A stretch of DNA of 64,000 bases from Cryobacterium sp. Y82 (GCF_002929495.1 NZ_PJJJ01000027.1:40682-104681); one strand, 5' to 3'. Positions 54,055 to 63,975 are shown, counted from the stretch's first letter. The notes: a model not told the origin generated them from the letters alone. A program made the numbers and translations.

Positions 54055-54449
54055 GAACCGACGACCCAACCGTCGCATCCCGTTGAAGATTAGTGCTCTG
54101 CGACCCGTCGGCCTTCGACGCCCGCATGTAGTCAACAAGCATGCTGATCCGTGTCACTTATACGTTCGATTATGGGACAACCCAACCGAATCGCTCGAGA
54201 AACCAAAATTTGTCACACAACCAGCAACACAATTTGAATGTCGTAGATGAGAGCTACGTGAGCAATATGACAGTGCGCTTCCCTGCACTAACCGGGGGCA
54301 AGGCCGGCAACGACCATGCTGAGCAGGTGTTTATAACCGTCGCTCGCACTCATTGGCCGCGTTGATACCCACCACGCCCACCGGTCCTCACCGCGCCGCG
54401 AGCCGAAAATCAGCATTCAAACGCTTAACCGAACGATATTGAGGCCAAA
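54055..54449. other. Convergent intergenic region, 395 bp
   Basis: This region lies between the convergent tctC copy 3 and LacI genes. It is less GC-rich than its surroundings, with short frames lacking support. Transcript ends must be here, but no strong hairpin with a T-run was recognised. Confidence 0.4.
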
Positions 54450-55487
54450 TCATCCGGTTTCGTCCGCTCGAGCGCTTGTCGATGTACGGATGATCAGTGT
54501 CGGCTCTAGCCGCTCTGAGCTGATGGTCTTCCCATCCATGACTGAGATCAACATTTCCAGTGCCCGACGACCCATTTGATGCATGGGTGAACGCACGGTC
54601 GTAAGTGGCACCATCATTTCACGAGCTAAGGGAGTGTCGTTATAGCCGACTAGCGCCACATCATCTGGAACACTCAGTCCACGGTCCCGTAGCACCCCGA
54701 GAGCACCGATGGCCGCGAAATCATTCGTCGCGAAGATTGCATCCGGGTATTTTCTGGTCGCGAGTATGGCCTCAGCGCCTGCCCGCCCGCCCGCCGCATC
54801 GAAACCCCCGTGGACAACGCGATCAGGCGGAATGAGTATTCCTGCATCACGGTAAGCGTCGATGACGCCCTGTGTACGGTCCTGCCCGGTGGAGGCGAAA
54901 GACATCCCGGCCAGGATTGCCACGTCGCGACGCCCGAGAGCTAACAGGTGTTCGCCTACCAGCCGACCTCCCAGATAGTCGTTGCAGGTAACTGAGACGT
55001 GGTCACCTGAGTGCCGGCTGACCAAAACCGTGGGCACTCCTCGCGACCGTATCTCATCAAGGAAGGGATTGTCGAGGTGAGCGTCACCAAATATTAAGCC
55101 GCCCACACGGCGCTCAAGCATCATTTCCGTACGAGTCCGCTGGTCTTCCTCACGGTCAAGAGAATTGGTGACGAAGGTAGATAGGCCATTCTCAATAGCG
55201 GCTTCCTCAATGCCTTCATAAACGGTGGCCAGAACGAAATCTTGAAGACGTGGAACGATGACACCGACGAGATTCGATCGTGCAGTGCGCAGATTCGACG
55301 CGTAAACATTCCGGTGGTAGCCACGTTTACGGGCGGTATCACGGATTCGCTCGGCAGTATTCGGTGCCGCCCAGCGAGATACATCAGCATCTGCCGCTGT
55401 GAGGACCCGTGACACAGTTGATACGTGAACGCCCACTTCTTCTGCAATCATTCGCAGCGTTACGGGCCGACCTTGCTCAACGCCCAC
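54450..55487 (-). CDS. LacI-family transcriptional regulator
   Basis: This 345-residue LacI/GalR regulator has the N-terminal helix-turn-helix VTLRMIAEEVGVHVSTVSRV, a hinge region near YASNLRTARSNLVGVIVPRL, and a periplasmic-binding-protein-like effector domain (FATNDFAAIGALGVLRDRGL, VPDDVALVGYND). The open frame runs 150 codons further upstream, but the GTG at 55485-55487 has AAAGGAG at the right distance and gives the normal family length. It is divergent from the MFS/amidase operon and probably represses it. Its effector domain would bind the imported compound or a product. Confidence 0.88.
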   Translation of the reverse strand: MGVEQGRPVTLRMIAEEVGVHVSTVSRVLTAADADVSRWAAPNTAERIRDTARKRGYHRNVYASNLRTARSNLVGVIVPRLQDFVLATVYEGIEEAAIENGLSTFVTNSLDREEDQRTRTEMMLERRVGGLIFGDAHLDNPFLDEIRSRGVPTVLVSRHSGDHVSVTCNDYLGGRLVGEHLLALGRRDVAILAGMSFASTGQDRTQGVIDAYRDAGILIPPDRVVHGGFDAAGGRAGAEAILATRKYPDAIFATNDFAAIGALGVLRDRGLSVPDDVALVGYNDTPLAREMMVPLTTVRSPMHQMGRRALEMLISVMDGKTISSERLEPTLIIRTSTSARADETG

Positions 55488-55702
55488 GCCGATCTCCTTT
55501 GAGGCAGTGACACTCGATTCTCGAGACTTCGAAAGCTTAGCTCGGTATCCGCTTGAACGGCTGCTCTCACAGAGACATCCAGTACTCAAGGATTGTCGCA
55601 CGGACAAAATGTCTGACAGGGAGGAGACGCGCCCCTCCCAATCCATACGACACAAACGATTGCGCGATATCGGAGGAACTGCTAACTTCTTGCATAACGA
55701 CC

Positions 55703-55727
55703 GTCGCAATAAGTTGCCGATTGCGAC
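55703..55727. promoter_or_regulatory. Inverted repeat upstream of the MFS-amidase operon
   Basis: GTCGCAAT (55703-55710) and ATTGCGAC (55720-55727) form a perfect 8-bp inverted repeat with a 9-bp spacer, about 100 bp before the transporter ATG. It lies in the 340-bp region between the divergent LacI and MFS genes, which otherwise holds no supported gene. LacI proteins usually prefer compact palindromes, so the assignment is tentative. Confidence 0.4.
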
Positions 55728-55827
55728 CACGAGTCTGCCATCGCTGGTCAGCAGCCCGAACAATTTAGCGGCGCTCATGCATGGACTACCTGGTACTAGT
55801 GAGGCACACAACTTTGAGAAAGACGCC

Positions 55828-57210
55828 ATGACCACTCGAGACGCGCTCCCCAGATTGGTATCCCATAAGGTCGGCAGAGCAAAGAAAAGTCTGAAGCCGA
55901 ATTTTAGATTCACGATTTTCGGACTGGTCGTGGTCATCACCGTCATTAACTATGTCGATCGTGGCGCAATTTCTTACGCGGCAAACCCAATGATCGATGA
56001 GTTCAATCTGGATACGGTCGCCTGGGGGCAAGTGCTTGGCTACTTCGGCTATGGATACATGTTCGGCGCCCTCATAGGCGGAGCATTAGCAGACCGGAAA
56101 GGACCACGATGGGTATGGTTCTGGGCTGTTCTTTTGTGGTCGATATTCGAGGTCGGTATGGCTTTTGCAGGCAATATCGGGATAGCACTGTTCGGCGGAT
56201 CCGCGCTGGCTGGGTTCGCGGTTTTCCGCATCCTCTTCGGAGTCGCCGAGGGCCCGACGTTTTCAACCATCAACCGCACTATGGCGAACTGGGCGACAGT
56301 CCGCGAACGGGGCTTTGCTGCGTCTCTGGGGCTGCTCGGGACACCCCTGGGAGCGTTACTGGCTGCTCCAATAGCTGTTTTTCTGCTAACAGCAACCGGC
56401 GACTGGCGGTGGATGTTCATCATCCTCGGCGTAGTGGGTCTCGTCTGGCTTATTTTCTTCCGACGGGTCTTCACCGACCTCCCGGAGGACAATCCGCAGG
56501 TTTCTCCTGATGAGCTGCGCAGGATCCGAAGTACCGACGGAATGCTTCACGATGAGCGAAGTATTGTCACTGAAGAGGAAAAAGTGCCTTGGTGGTCCTT
56601 CTTCAAAAGCCGAACGCTTGTCTTTAACGCCATCGGTTACTTTGCCTTCCAATACGTGAACTTCATGATTCTCACATGGACTCCGAAATACCTGCAGGAT
56701 GAATTCGGGTTCAATCTCGGCTCTCTTTGGTACTTGGGAATGATTCCCTGGATAGGCGCGTGCTTCACGGTACTTCTCGGCGGTAAAATTTCCGATTGGC
56801 TCCGTCAAAGAACCGGCAGCCTATGGATCGCGCGTAGCGGTTTCGCTGCGGGATCTCTGCTACTGACGACGCTGTGTTTCAGCCTAATTCCTCTGGTCGA
56901 CAGCGTATGGGCGGTTCTGCTCATCATGGCCATCGGAAACGCGCTCAATTCTCTGCCTAATGCGGTGTACTGGATTGTTATCATCGACACCGCCCCGACC
57001 CGGGCGGGAACATTTGGCGGGATCAGCCACTTCGTCACCAACATCGCCACGATTATCGCCCCGACCCTGACTGGCTTCCTCGTAGCACTCCACGGTTACA
57101 ACTCAATGTTCATAGCAACCGCAGTGGCGACTTCCGTCGGTATGCTGGCTATGATTTTCGTCAAGCCAGGGGTACGCAACAAGCAGCCCCAACTATCGGC
57201 CACCGCATGA
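55828..57210 (+). CDS. MFS transporter (anion:cation symporter-like)
   Basis: This 460-residue, 12-helix major facilitator is of the ACS type (related to glucarate, phthalate and nicotinate transporters). INYVDRGAISYAANPMIDEF in helix 1 and GALADRKGPRWVWFWAVLLW (loop 2-3 motif) are typical. FRILFGVAEGPTFSTINRTM marks helix 4. I use the ATG at 55828 because the preceding 107 codons are hydrophilic and unlike the family. The stop overlaps the amidase start (ATGA). Coupling to an amidase suggests import of a carboxamide or acylated compound that is then hydrolysed. Confidence 0.88.
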   Translation: MTTRDALPRLVSHKVGRAKKSLKPNFRFTIFGLVVVITVINYVDRGAISYAANPMIDEFNLDTVAWGQVLGYFGYGYMFGALIGGALADRKGPRWVWFWAVLLWSIFEVGMAFAGNIGIALFGGSALAGFAVFRILFGVAEGPTFSTINRTMANWATVRERGFAASLGLLGTPLGALLAAPIAVFLLTATGDWRWMFIILGVVGLVWLIFFRRVFTDLPEDNPQVSPDELRRIRSTDGMLHDERSIVTEEEKVPWWSFFKSRTLVFNAIGYFAFQYVNFMILTWTPKYLQDEFGFNLGSLWYLGMIPWIGACFTVLLGGKISDWLRQRTGSLWIARSGFAAGSLLLTTLCFSLIPLVDSVWAVLLIMAIGNALNSLPNAVYWIVIIDTAPTRAGTFGGISHFVTNIATIIAPTLTGFLVALHGYNSMFIATAVATSVGMLAMIFVKPGVRNKQPQLSATA

Positions 57211-58634
57211 GCGACATGAAATCCGCAGCAGGGTCAGGTCCGTTCGGCGGTCTCTCTATTCTCGAGATAGCAGACCGGATCCGTAAAAGGAAGATTACGG
57301 CGCTGGAGGTAACCGAGCAGGCGCTGACTGCGGCTCACGAAAACGGTACAAAACTAAACTGCTTCGTCACCATCGATGATGAAGGCGCACTGCGGGCTGC
57401 ACGACTCGCCGACCGGGAACTGGACTCAGGACTGGATCGAGGGCCGCTGCACGGAATTCCTGTCGGAGTAAAAGACGTGATCGCCACCTCTGGACTGGCG
57501 ACAACAATGGGATCGCGCCATTTCGCCAATCATGTACCTATGGTGGATGCTGACGTCGTAATTTCACTGCGGAGATCCGGGGCGGTGATCCTTGGGAAGA
57601 CGCAGAGCCACGAATTCGCCTACGGACCAACCGGTGACCGCACAGCGACCGGTCCGGTCCGCAACCCCCACGACAACTCCCGAATGTCGGGCGGTTCCAG
57701 TGCCGGCTCCGGGGCTGCCGTCGCAGCCGGAATCGTACCGATTGCATTGGGCACAGACACCGGCGGATCCGTGCGAATCCCCGCGGCACTCTGCGGGGCG
57801 GTTGGCCTACGCCCTACCCAGGGCGCACTAAGTGCCCGTGGAGTATTTCCGCTTTCACCGAGCATGGACACAGTAGGTCCCATGGGCGGAAGCGTTCTCG
57901 ACACGGCGATAGCCTGGTGGGCCCTGTCCTCCAGACCAGGTACTAACGGAGTTGGAGGGCTTGAATGGAATGAGCGTTTCATTCCTCACCCTGAACGAGC
58001 CAACAATCTTCGCTTCGCCCGTGTGACCTCCGATTTGTTGCGCAGGACCGCATCGGAACTCATAAATTCAGCGGAAACCGTGCTGGAAGAGCTGTCAAGA
58101 TCAGGGGCCCACGTCGCGACACTTCCGGTTCCAGAAATCGACGCGTGCTGGGACCCATACGTAGCGATCCAATCCGCCGAAGCATTCGCGATCCATAGCA
58201 AACGGGTCGAAGACTCACCAGAACTATTTGATTCGGAGGTCCTGGAACGACTCCGGATCGCCGCGGAGGTCAAAGGATGGACCTACGTCCAGGCGCTGGA
58301 GAAACGGCGTCTACTGCGGGTCGCCACCCTCGAGCGGACTTTCTCCTCTGATATTTTGGTAATGCCAACTGTTCCCATAGAGGCTCCGGCCATTGGCCAA
58401 CGCCGCCTTCCCCCCGATAGTAGCTGGGCTAACCCTCGGGAAGCGCTCCTTTCCATGACGGCACCTTGGAGCGTCTTGGGCTTTCCAGCCATCAGCATTC
58501 CTGTCTTCAGCCCGTGCACCGACATGCCACACTCCATACAGCTCGTCGGAAAGCCGGGACACGAAACTCAGCTTTTAGACGCTGCGGCACTACTCGAAGT
58601 ACGCCTCCGGGAGAAAGCGCCAGCGGGCGCATAA
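57207..58634 (+). CDS. Amidase signature-family enzyme
   Basis: This 475-residue amidase has the Ser-cisSer-Lys triad: Lys89 in GIPVGVKDVIATSG, cis-Ser164 in RMSGGSSAGSGAAVAAG, and nucleophile Ser188 in TDTGGSVRIPAALCG. It hydrolyses an amide to acid and ammonia. Members include indoleacetamide, nicotinamide and aryl amidases, and GatA. The absence of gatB/C nearby and the length exclude a tRNA amidotransferase role. It overlaps the transporter gene by 4 bp, so uptake and hydrolysis are coupled under the divergent LacI regulator. The substrate is unknown. Confidence 0.9.
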   Translation: MSDMKSAAGSGPFGGLSILEIADRIRKRKITALEVTEQALTAAHENGTKLNCFVTIDDEGALRAARLADRELDSGLDRGPLHGIPVGVKDVIATSGLATTMGSRHFANHVPMVDADVVISLRRSGAVILGKTQSHEFAYGPTGDRTATGPVRNPHDNSRMSGGSSAGSGAAVAAGIVPIALGTDTGGSVRIPAALCGAVGLRPTQGALSARGVFPLSPSMDTVGPMGGSVLDTAIAWWALSSRPGTNGVGGLEWNERFIPHPERANNLRFARVTSDLLRRTASELINSAETVLEELSRSGAHVATLPVPEIDACWDPYVAIQSAEAFAIHSKRVEDSPELFDSEVLERLRIAAEVKGWTYVQALEKRRLLRVATLERTFSSDILVMPTVPIEAPAIGQRRLPPDSSWANPREALLSMTAPWSVLGFPAISIPVFSPCTDMPHSIQLVGKPGHETQLLDAAALLEVRLREKAPAGA

Positions 58635-58951
58635 TCAAATTCTTCCCCCGGCCAAGGACAGAGCCAGAGATAGAGACAGAAAGCTTTCCTGCCCACGTCT
58701 TGAGAGAAAAGTGTTTTTGTTTACCGATTCTTCGCCGTGGCGTGGCCCAGCGCGCAAAAAGTGATGGTTTTACAATCTCCGAATAGACCACCCGGTGACT
58801 CGCGCACGATGCGATGGATCGAGGCGTTTGCGGCCGGTCTCCACCGCGGGTCGCCCTGTGCATCGAACGCGGACGACGCGGCCTTTCGCGCTCTTGCCGA
58901 CGTTGCCGAGATCACAAAGCGGATCGCCAACGTTGATTGCAGGGGTGAGCA
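58635..58951. other. Convergent intergenic region, 317 bp
   Basis: This region lies between the amidase gene and the converging lipoprotein gene. A frame with MRWIEAFAAGLHRGSP (about 58809 onward) has no ribosome site and no recognised family. Nothing else is supported. Confidence 0.4.
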
Positions 58952-59632
58952 TTATTCGTAGATCGATATCAGACTTGGGTCGTCGAGTTCGATCTGGGCG
59001 ACCCCGTTGTACAACGTGATCACGCCCGATGTGCAGAGCGTTGAACCGTGTGCAATGGGTTCGAGTACACCGACGTCCCAGACGACAATCTGGAAGCGCT
59101 CTGGATCAGGGTAGTCGAGCCCGAGGTTGAGGAAGACATCGTCCTCGGAGTAGCCGTCGCCAGAGAGCGGCCCGCAAACGCGCTGCTCGGTTCCGGCGTA
59201 GCCGACCGCCGCGTTCCAGGCGATTCCGCCGCCGGGCTGTTCGACGGGCGCGGGGACAGCGGCTGCAGCGCTTCCACTTGTGCACAGTCCGTCGGCGCGC
59301 AACAAATCGATGGCTTCCGGCTCGAGGTTGTGGTTGAGTGCGTCGCAGGAGTCAGGTCCAAGCATCCCCTGTGCTGAGACTCTCGCGGAGGTGTAGTCAA
59401 CGAGGATGTTGAATTCGTGCAAACAGTTTTCGGTTAGCCATTGAAACTTCGAATCAGTCGCGCCAGAGGTGTCATCGATACGTACGTCCTGCAGAGCACT
59501 CGCAAATACGCCTTCGCAGTCGGGCACCTGGTTTGACTTGTTGCCACTTCCGTAGCTGCAGCCTGTGAGGAGGAGCGTCGATGTGAGCATGCCGACGGCA
59601 ATCCAGCGAGCAGCGCGCAATGGTGGGGCCAC
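58952..59632 (-). CDS. Secreted lipoprotein of unknown function
   Basis: This 226-residue protein has a signal peptide and lipobox LLLTGC, so it is lipid-anchored outside the membrane. The middle has several Cys (CEGVF, ENCLHEF, DSCDAL, GLCTSG) that could form disulfides. After a Pro/Ala-rich linker, the C-terminal 85 residues (GYAGTEQRVCGPLSGDGYSE, VFLNLGLDYPDPERFQIVVW, TSGVITLYNGVAQIELDD) have the pattern of an OB-fold domain seen in nucleases and lipoproteins. No nuclease residues are evident. A role in envelope binding is a guess. Confidence 0.8.
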   Translation of the reverse strand: MAPPLRAARWIAVGMLTSTLLLTGCSYGSGNKSNQVPDCEGVFASALQDVRIDDTSGATDSKFQWLTENCLHEFNILVDYTSARVSAQGMLGPDSCDALNHNLEPEAIDLLRADGLCTSGSAAAAVPAPVEQPGGGIAWNAAVGYAGTEQRVCGPLSGDGYSEDDVFLNLGLDYPDPERFQIVVWDVGVLEPIAHGSTLCTSGVITLYNGVAQIELDDPSLISIYE

Positions 59633-59991
59633 GGCTCTCCTTGGTTCGGCTTCGGACGGTTCCAGTAGGAGACTAGGCCCTTGGACGTGCCGGCGGTGGC
59701 CGAGATTTACCCCCGGTCTGGTGGCAGATCATCTTCGCCACACGCCGACTGGTGGGAATGTCCCTCCGGTGCTGACATTGGCGTGGTGTCCGGCGGTGGG
59801 GCGTTTCTGGGAGGCTAGTTACTCCGGGACGGTCCCAGTCCTGGAGCCTCGGGGCTGCGGGCGCCACCGGCAGACCAAGAGCGAAGATGTCATCCAAAAT
59901 GTCGAATGCCCTTGATCGAAGTATTTTTCCCGAGCGCCCCGCTCTAGCGGGGTGGAACATCCGACAGCCAACGGCTCTCCAGCACGAACTC
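59633..59991. other. Intergenic region, 359 bp
   Basis: This region lies between the alpha-mannosidase and lipoprotein genes, both on the minus strand. A 6-bp stem, CCCCGC/GCGGGG with a 4-base loop, lies at about 59938-59953 just after the mannosidase stop in its transcript; no T-run follows, so termination there is doubtful. The lipoprotein promoter should be in the right-hand half before 59633. Confidence 0.4.
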
Positions 59992-62900
59992 TCATCGGCT
60001 GAGGTGTCGAAATTTGACATCCTCTGGTGCGGTGCGGCGAAGGCGCAGCGTGACGAGCTGGAACGGGCGGAGCGAGAGCGAAATGGTTTCGTCTGAACGC
60101 CCGATCACAGCGTTTGGAGTGGTTTCCCGCTCGAGCAGGTCAGTCTCCGTGACTTCCGACCAGTCGAATCCCGGAGCCAGACCGCCGCGTGCACGCGCGC
60201 CCAATGACTCGTAGAGCCGCACGATCACGTCGCCGGAACGGTCCTCCGCGAGCTTGACTGCCTCGACGACGATTGCCGGATTGGTCACGACGATCAGGGG
60301 CGCCATCGGGCCGGCTCCCGCGACCTCGCGCAAGGGCAGGTTGACCCTGTATCCCTCGTCGACGGCATCCGCTATCTCGGCACCCACACGCAATGAGACG
60401 ACGAACTCCTGCGCGCCCTGGTCCGAGACTGGGTCGGGAAAGAGCGGCGCGCGCAGAAGGGAGACGCGTACCACGGTGCTCGTCCCGCCACTGGTCAGTG
60501 CGGCGCGTCGGATGTCGTGCCCATAGCTGGCATCGTTGGCGACGGCGACACCGTACCCCGGCTCGCCAACGTGAACCCAGCGATGGGCAACGGTCTCGAA
60601 CCGAGCGGAATCCCAGGAGGTGTTCGCGTGGGTCGGCCGATAGACATGCCCGAACTGCATTTCGGAGGCGGCGCGATCGGCGTGGACAGCGAGGGGAAAG
60701 GCGAGCTTCAGGAGTTTCTGGGACTCGTGCCAGTCGATGGCCGTGTGGATGTCGAGGGCACCGGTCGCGCCGTTGAGTCGGAGGGTCTGGACCACGGAGG
60801 AGGAGCCGAAGGACCTGTCGACCTGGACGCCGAAACCGTCGTCGGTGACAGCGACGCTTGAGGCCTCGGTCAGGTCATGACCGACGTTCTTGTAAGTCTC
60901 GTCGATGTCCCAGGCGTCCCACTGGATTGGTGTGTCCCGGAACAGCTGCAGCAGGTTGGCGGCCTCGCCGACGGGGATGACTTCACGGTCGGCAGCGAGG
61001 TCGCGCATCGACACAATGAGTCCCCGATCGTCGATGACGACGCGCACCCGGTCATTCGCGAGGACCAATCCCGCGCCGTTTTCGGTGACCTTGGCCGCTC
61101 CCTTCCTCACCGCGGTTGCGGCGGCGAGGCCCGGGACACCGTCACGTGTGTTCGGCCCGGCATTGAAAGTGAGCGGATGACTGCCGCTGCCGGCCAAGAT
61201 TTCGATCGATCGGTTGATCTGCTCAGCCAGGATCTTGGCTACGGCAGCGTAGTTGCGCTCGGCTTCCTGATGCACCCACGCGATCGATGTGCCGGGGAGG
61301 ATGTCGTGGAACTGCTGCAGAAGCACAGTCCTCCAGACGTCGTCGAGGGCGTCGTAGGGATACTCCGCATCGTGAAGGACTGTCGCAGCAGTGGCCCAGA
61401 GCTCTGCTTCTCGGAGCAGATGTTCGCTGCGGCGATTGCCGCGCTTCGTCTTGGCCTGGGAAGTGTAGGTGCCGCGATGGAATTCAAGGTACATTTCCCC
61501 CGACCAGACCGGAGCCTCGATGTATTCGCGGTGCGCGCTCTGGAAAAACTGCTCCGGCGTCGTCATGGTGACGCGTGGAGATCCCTCGAGGTCACGCGTG
61601 CGCGCCGCAGCCGCCAGCATCTCGCGGGTTGGGCCTCCACCGCCGTCGCCCCACCCGAACGGCAGGAGCGAGGTAGTACCCACCCCCTTTTCGGCGTACT
61701 GCCGTTCGGCCTGGGCAAGCTCCTTGCCAGAGATTTCCGCGCTGTAGGTGTCGACCGGGGGGAAATGAGTGAAGATCCGCGTGCCATCAATGCCCTCCCA
61801 CCAAAAGGTGTGATGCGGCATCCGATTGGTCTCGTTCCACGACATCTTCTGCGTGAGGAGCCAGCGAGATCCCGCCGCGGCCACGATCTGCGGTAGCGAT
61901 GCGGTGTAACCGAACGAATCCGGAAGCCACACCTCGAGCGGCTCGACTCCGAGCTCCTCCATGAAGAACTTCTTGCCGGCGACAAATTGCCGCGCGAGCG
62001 CTTCACCGCCGGGCATATTCGTGTCAGACTCGACCCACATTCCGCCGACCGGAATGAATCGGCCCGCCGCCACCTGCTTCTTCACTCGCTCGAATAACTC
62101 CGGATAGTAAACCTGCAGCCACGCGTACTGCTGCGCCGAGGAGGCAGCGAAGGTGAATTCCGGGTCCTCCTCCATCAGCGCCAGAACGTTCGAGAAGGTT
62201 CGCGCGACCTTGCGCACGGTCTCACGGACCGGCCACAGCCAGGCGGAATCGATGTGGGCGTGACCGACGGCGGCAAGGCGGTGCGCACTCGCGTACGCGG
62301 GACTGGCGAGCGCGTCGACGAGCGTCGCACGGGCCGCCTCTGCCGTGCCCGCAACGTTGTCGGGATCAAGAGCGTCAGCCATCCGGCCGAGCGCATGCAG
62401 GATGTCCGCCCGCCGCGGGAGACTGTGCGGAAGCTCCGTCATCAGGCCGATAAGGGTCCAGGCGTCCTGCAGGAGCTCCCATACGGCGACGTCGAGTTGT
62501 CCTAGTTCGAGCCGCCGCAGAACGTAACTGGTCGAGTCCCCCGCTGTGGCCTTGTCACCGAGCTCGGTGACGCCGAAGGTAAAAATACCGGCGATATTTG
62601 GATTGGCGGCCGCCTCAAGGTAGATGTCCACGGGATCCCCCGCTACTCCCGCCGGTATGTAGCTGTTGAGCGGTTCGATCGCCTTGATTATCACGCCATC
62701 ACCCGTGTACGCGGTGCCCTCGGCCTGAAAACCTGGGAGCGTGGCGGAGAACCCGAGGTCGACGACGACCTCAGCCCGGGTGCCATCCTCGTCCCATTCG
62801 GCCGGCACCGATCCCGTGAGATGGAACCAGACAGTGCCCCAGGGTTTGCCCCACGCGCCACCGACAGCGAAAGGCTCGTAGCTCTGCCCGATGGCCGCGG

Positions 62901-63036
62901 CAAACGGCACCGGCTCATCGTCGACGGTCCAGGCGACGATCGACAGCGGGGCGCTACGGCGGTAGACGGCGGGCTTGATCCGCTCCCGGATGACGCGCTC
63001 GATTCGCGCTTCGAGGAGAACTCGATTGTCATGCAT
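59992..63036 (-). CDS. Alpha-mannosidase, GH38
   Basis: This 1014-residue glycoside hydrolase family 38 enzyme removes alpha-linked mannose. The N-terminal accessory region (1-250) is followed by the zinc-binding catalytic domain: His261 and Asp263 in VGHAHIDSAWLWPVRET and the nucleophile/zinc ligand Asp373 in VWLPDSFGYTASLPQ. FIPVGGMWVESDTNMPGGEA is also highly conserved. The C-terminal beta domains begin near residue 640. No signal peptide is seen, so it acts in the cytoplasm on imported oligosaccharides. It follows a sugar ABC permease gene by 54 bp, forming an uptake/degradation operon for mannosides that extends beyond the right edge. Confidence 0.93.
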   Translation of the reverse strand: MHDNRVLLEARIERVIRERIKPAVYRRSAPLSIVAWTVDDEPVPFAAAIGQSYEPFAVGGAWGKPWGTVWFHLTGSVPAEWDEDGTRAEVVVDLGFSATLPGFQAEGTAYTGDGVIIKAIEPLNSYIPAGVAGDPVDIYLEAAANPNIAGIFTFGVTELGDKATAGDSTSYVLRRLELGQLDVAVWELLQDAWTLIGLMTELPHSLPRRADILHALGRMADALDPDNVAGTAEAARATLVDALASPAYASAHRLAAVGHAHIDSAWLWPVRETVRKVARTFSNVLALMEEDPEFTFAASSAQQYAWLQVYYPELFERVKKQVAAGRFIPVGGMWVESDTNMPGGEALARQFVAGKKFFMEELGVEPLEVWLPDSFGYTASLPQIVAAAGSRWLLTQKMSWNETNRMPHHTFWWEGIDGTRIFTHFPPVDTYSAEISGKELAQAERQYAEKGVGTTSLLPFGWGDGGGGPTREMLAAAARTRDLEGSPRVTMTTPEQFFQSAHREYIEAPVWSGEMYLEFHRGTYTSQAKTKRGNRRSEHLLREAELWATAATVLHDAEYPYDALDDVWRTVLLQQFHDILPGTSIAWVHQEAERNYAAVAKILAEQINRSIEILAGSGSHPLTFNAGPNTRDGVPGLAAATAVRKGAAKVTENGAGLVLANDRVRVVIDDRGLIVSMRDLAADREVIPVGEAANLLQLFRDTPIQWDAWDIDETYKNVGHDLTEASSVAVTDDGFGVQVDRSFGSSSVVQTLRLNGATGALDIHTAIDWHESQKLLKLAFPLAVHADRAASEMQFGHVYRPTHANTSWDSARFETVAHRWVHVGEPGYGVAVANDASYGHDIRRAALTSGGTSTVVRVSLLRAPLFPDPVSDQGAQEFVVSLRVGAEIADAVDEGYRVNLPLREVAGAGPMAPLIVVTNPAIVVEAVKLAEDRSGDVIVRLYESLGARARGGLAPGFDWSEVTETDLLERETTPNAVIGRSDETISLSLRPFQLVTLRLRRTAPEDVKFRHLSR

Positions 63037-63090
63037 GATGGCTCCCTAGCCCGCGATAATGCTCGCCGCGCGGCGAGGCGTGATGGTGAT

Positions 63091-63975
63091 TTAACCCTTG
63101 ACTGCGCCCGCGAGAGCGAATGAACCGCCGATGCCGCGGGACACGAGAACGTACAGAACGATGGCCGGCACCGCATAGATGAGTGAAAACGCGGCGAGTT
63201 GCCCGTAGGCGATCGCGCCGTACTGGCCGAAAAAGCTGTAAATGCTGATTGCGGCGGGTTGCTTGTTTGGCGAGAGGAGCAGGATGAACGGCACGAAAAA
63301 GTTTCCCCAGGCCTGAAAGAAGACGAAGATCCCGACCACGGCGATGCCGGGTCTCATCAGGGGAACCACGATCAGGCGCAGGGCTCCCATCGCTGACGCG
63401 CCGTCGATCCAAGCTGCTTCCTCGAGGGTGATCGGCACCGAGTCCATGAAGTTTTTGGTCATGAAGATCGCGATCGGCAGAGACGAGGCGGCCATAAAAA
63501 GGATTGTGCCCGGGATCGAGTCGAGCAGATTGAACTGCACGAAGAGGCTGTAAACCGGCACCATGATTGCCGTGATTGGCAGCCCGGTCGCGAAGAGCAC
63601 GCCATACATGAACGGCTTGTTGAATCTCGCCTGATATCGAGACAGCGGATATGCCGCGAGCAATGCGGCGACGATCGTAATTCCTGCCGTACCGACGGAG
63701 ATGATCAGGCTATTCCACAGCGGAAGGAATGTGAGTTCGGGAGTGAGAACCGCCGCGAAATTGTCCAGCGAGAACTCTTCGGGAAACTTGGTCTGGTAGG
63801 TGGCCTTGTTGTCGACCGACGCGAAGATGAGCCAGCATAGGGGAAGAAGAAAACAGGCGCCGATCACGACGAGAACGGCATTGGCAAGGAACCCGATCAC
63901 GTTCTTTTTGGGGGAGGCTACTGAGACCGGCCGATCGGACTTTCGACCCTTCGGTGGCGCGGCGATGACTGACAT
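63091..63975 (-). CDS. Carbohydrate ABC transporter permease (MalG-like)
   Basis: This 294-residue inner membrane permease of the CUT1 sugar ABC class has six hydrophobic segments after a basic N-terminal tail. The cytoplasmic loop contacting the ATPase reads EEAAWIDGASAMGALRLIVV, matching the EAA---G consensus. It would pair with a MalF-like permease and a binding protein, likely encoded upstream beyond the right edge, and share an MsmK-type ATPase. With the alpha-mannosidase downstream, mannose-containing oligosaccharide import is inferred. The ATG at 63975 has an AAGGATT-type site. Confidence 0.92.
   Translation of the reverse strand: MSVIAAPPKGRKSDRPVSVASPKKNVIGFLANAVLVVIGACFLLPLCWLIFASVDNKATYQTKFPEEFSLDNFAAVLTPELTFLPLWNSLIISVGTAGITIVAALLAAYPLSRYQARFNKPFMYGVLFATGLPITAIMVPVYSLFVQFNLLDSIPGTILFMAASSLPIAIFMTKNFMDSVPITLEEAAWIDGASAMGALRLIVVPLMRPGIAVVGIFVFFQAWGNFFVPFILLLSPNKQPAAISIYSFFGQYGAIAYGQLAAFSLIYAVPAIVLYVLVSRGIGGSFALAGAVKG

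Noticed and set aside
55507..55827. N-terminal extension of 107 codons on the MFS transporter
   Set aside because: It is hydrophilic, unlike the family, overlaps the LacI promoter region and has no ribosome site; ATG 55828 is better.
54450..55946. A 498-residue LacI reading frame
   Set aside because: The first 153 codons lie in the promoter region and lack family features; a GTG with AAAGGAG at 55487 gives normal length.
57207..58634. Amidase as GatA of the Glu-tRNA amidotransferase
   Set aside because: No gatB or gatC nearby, coupling to a transporter gene, and LacI control fit a catabolic amidase.
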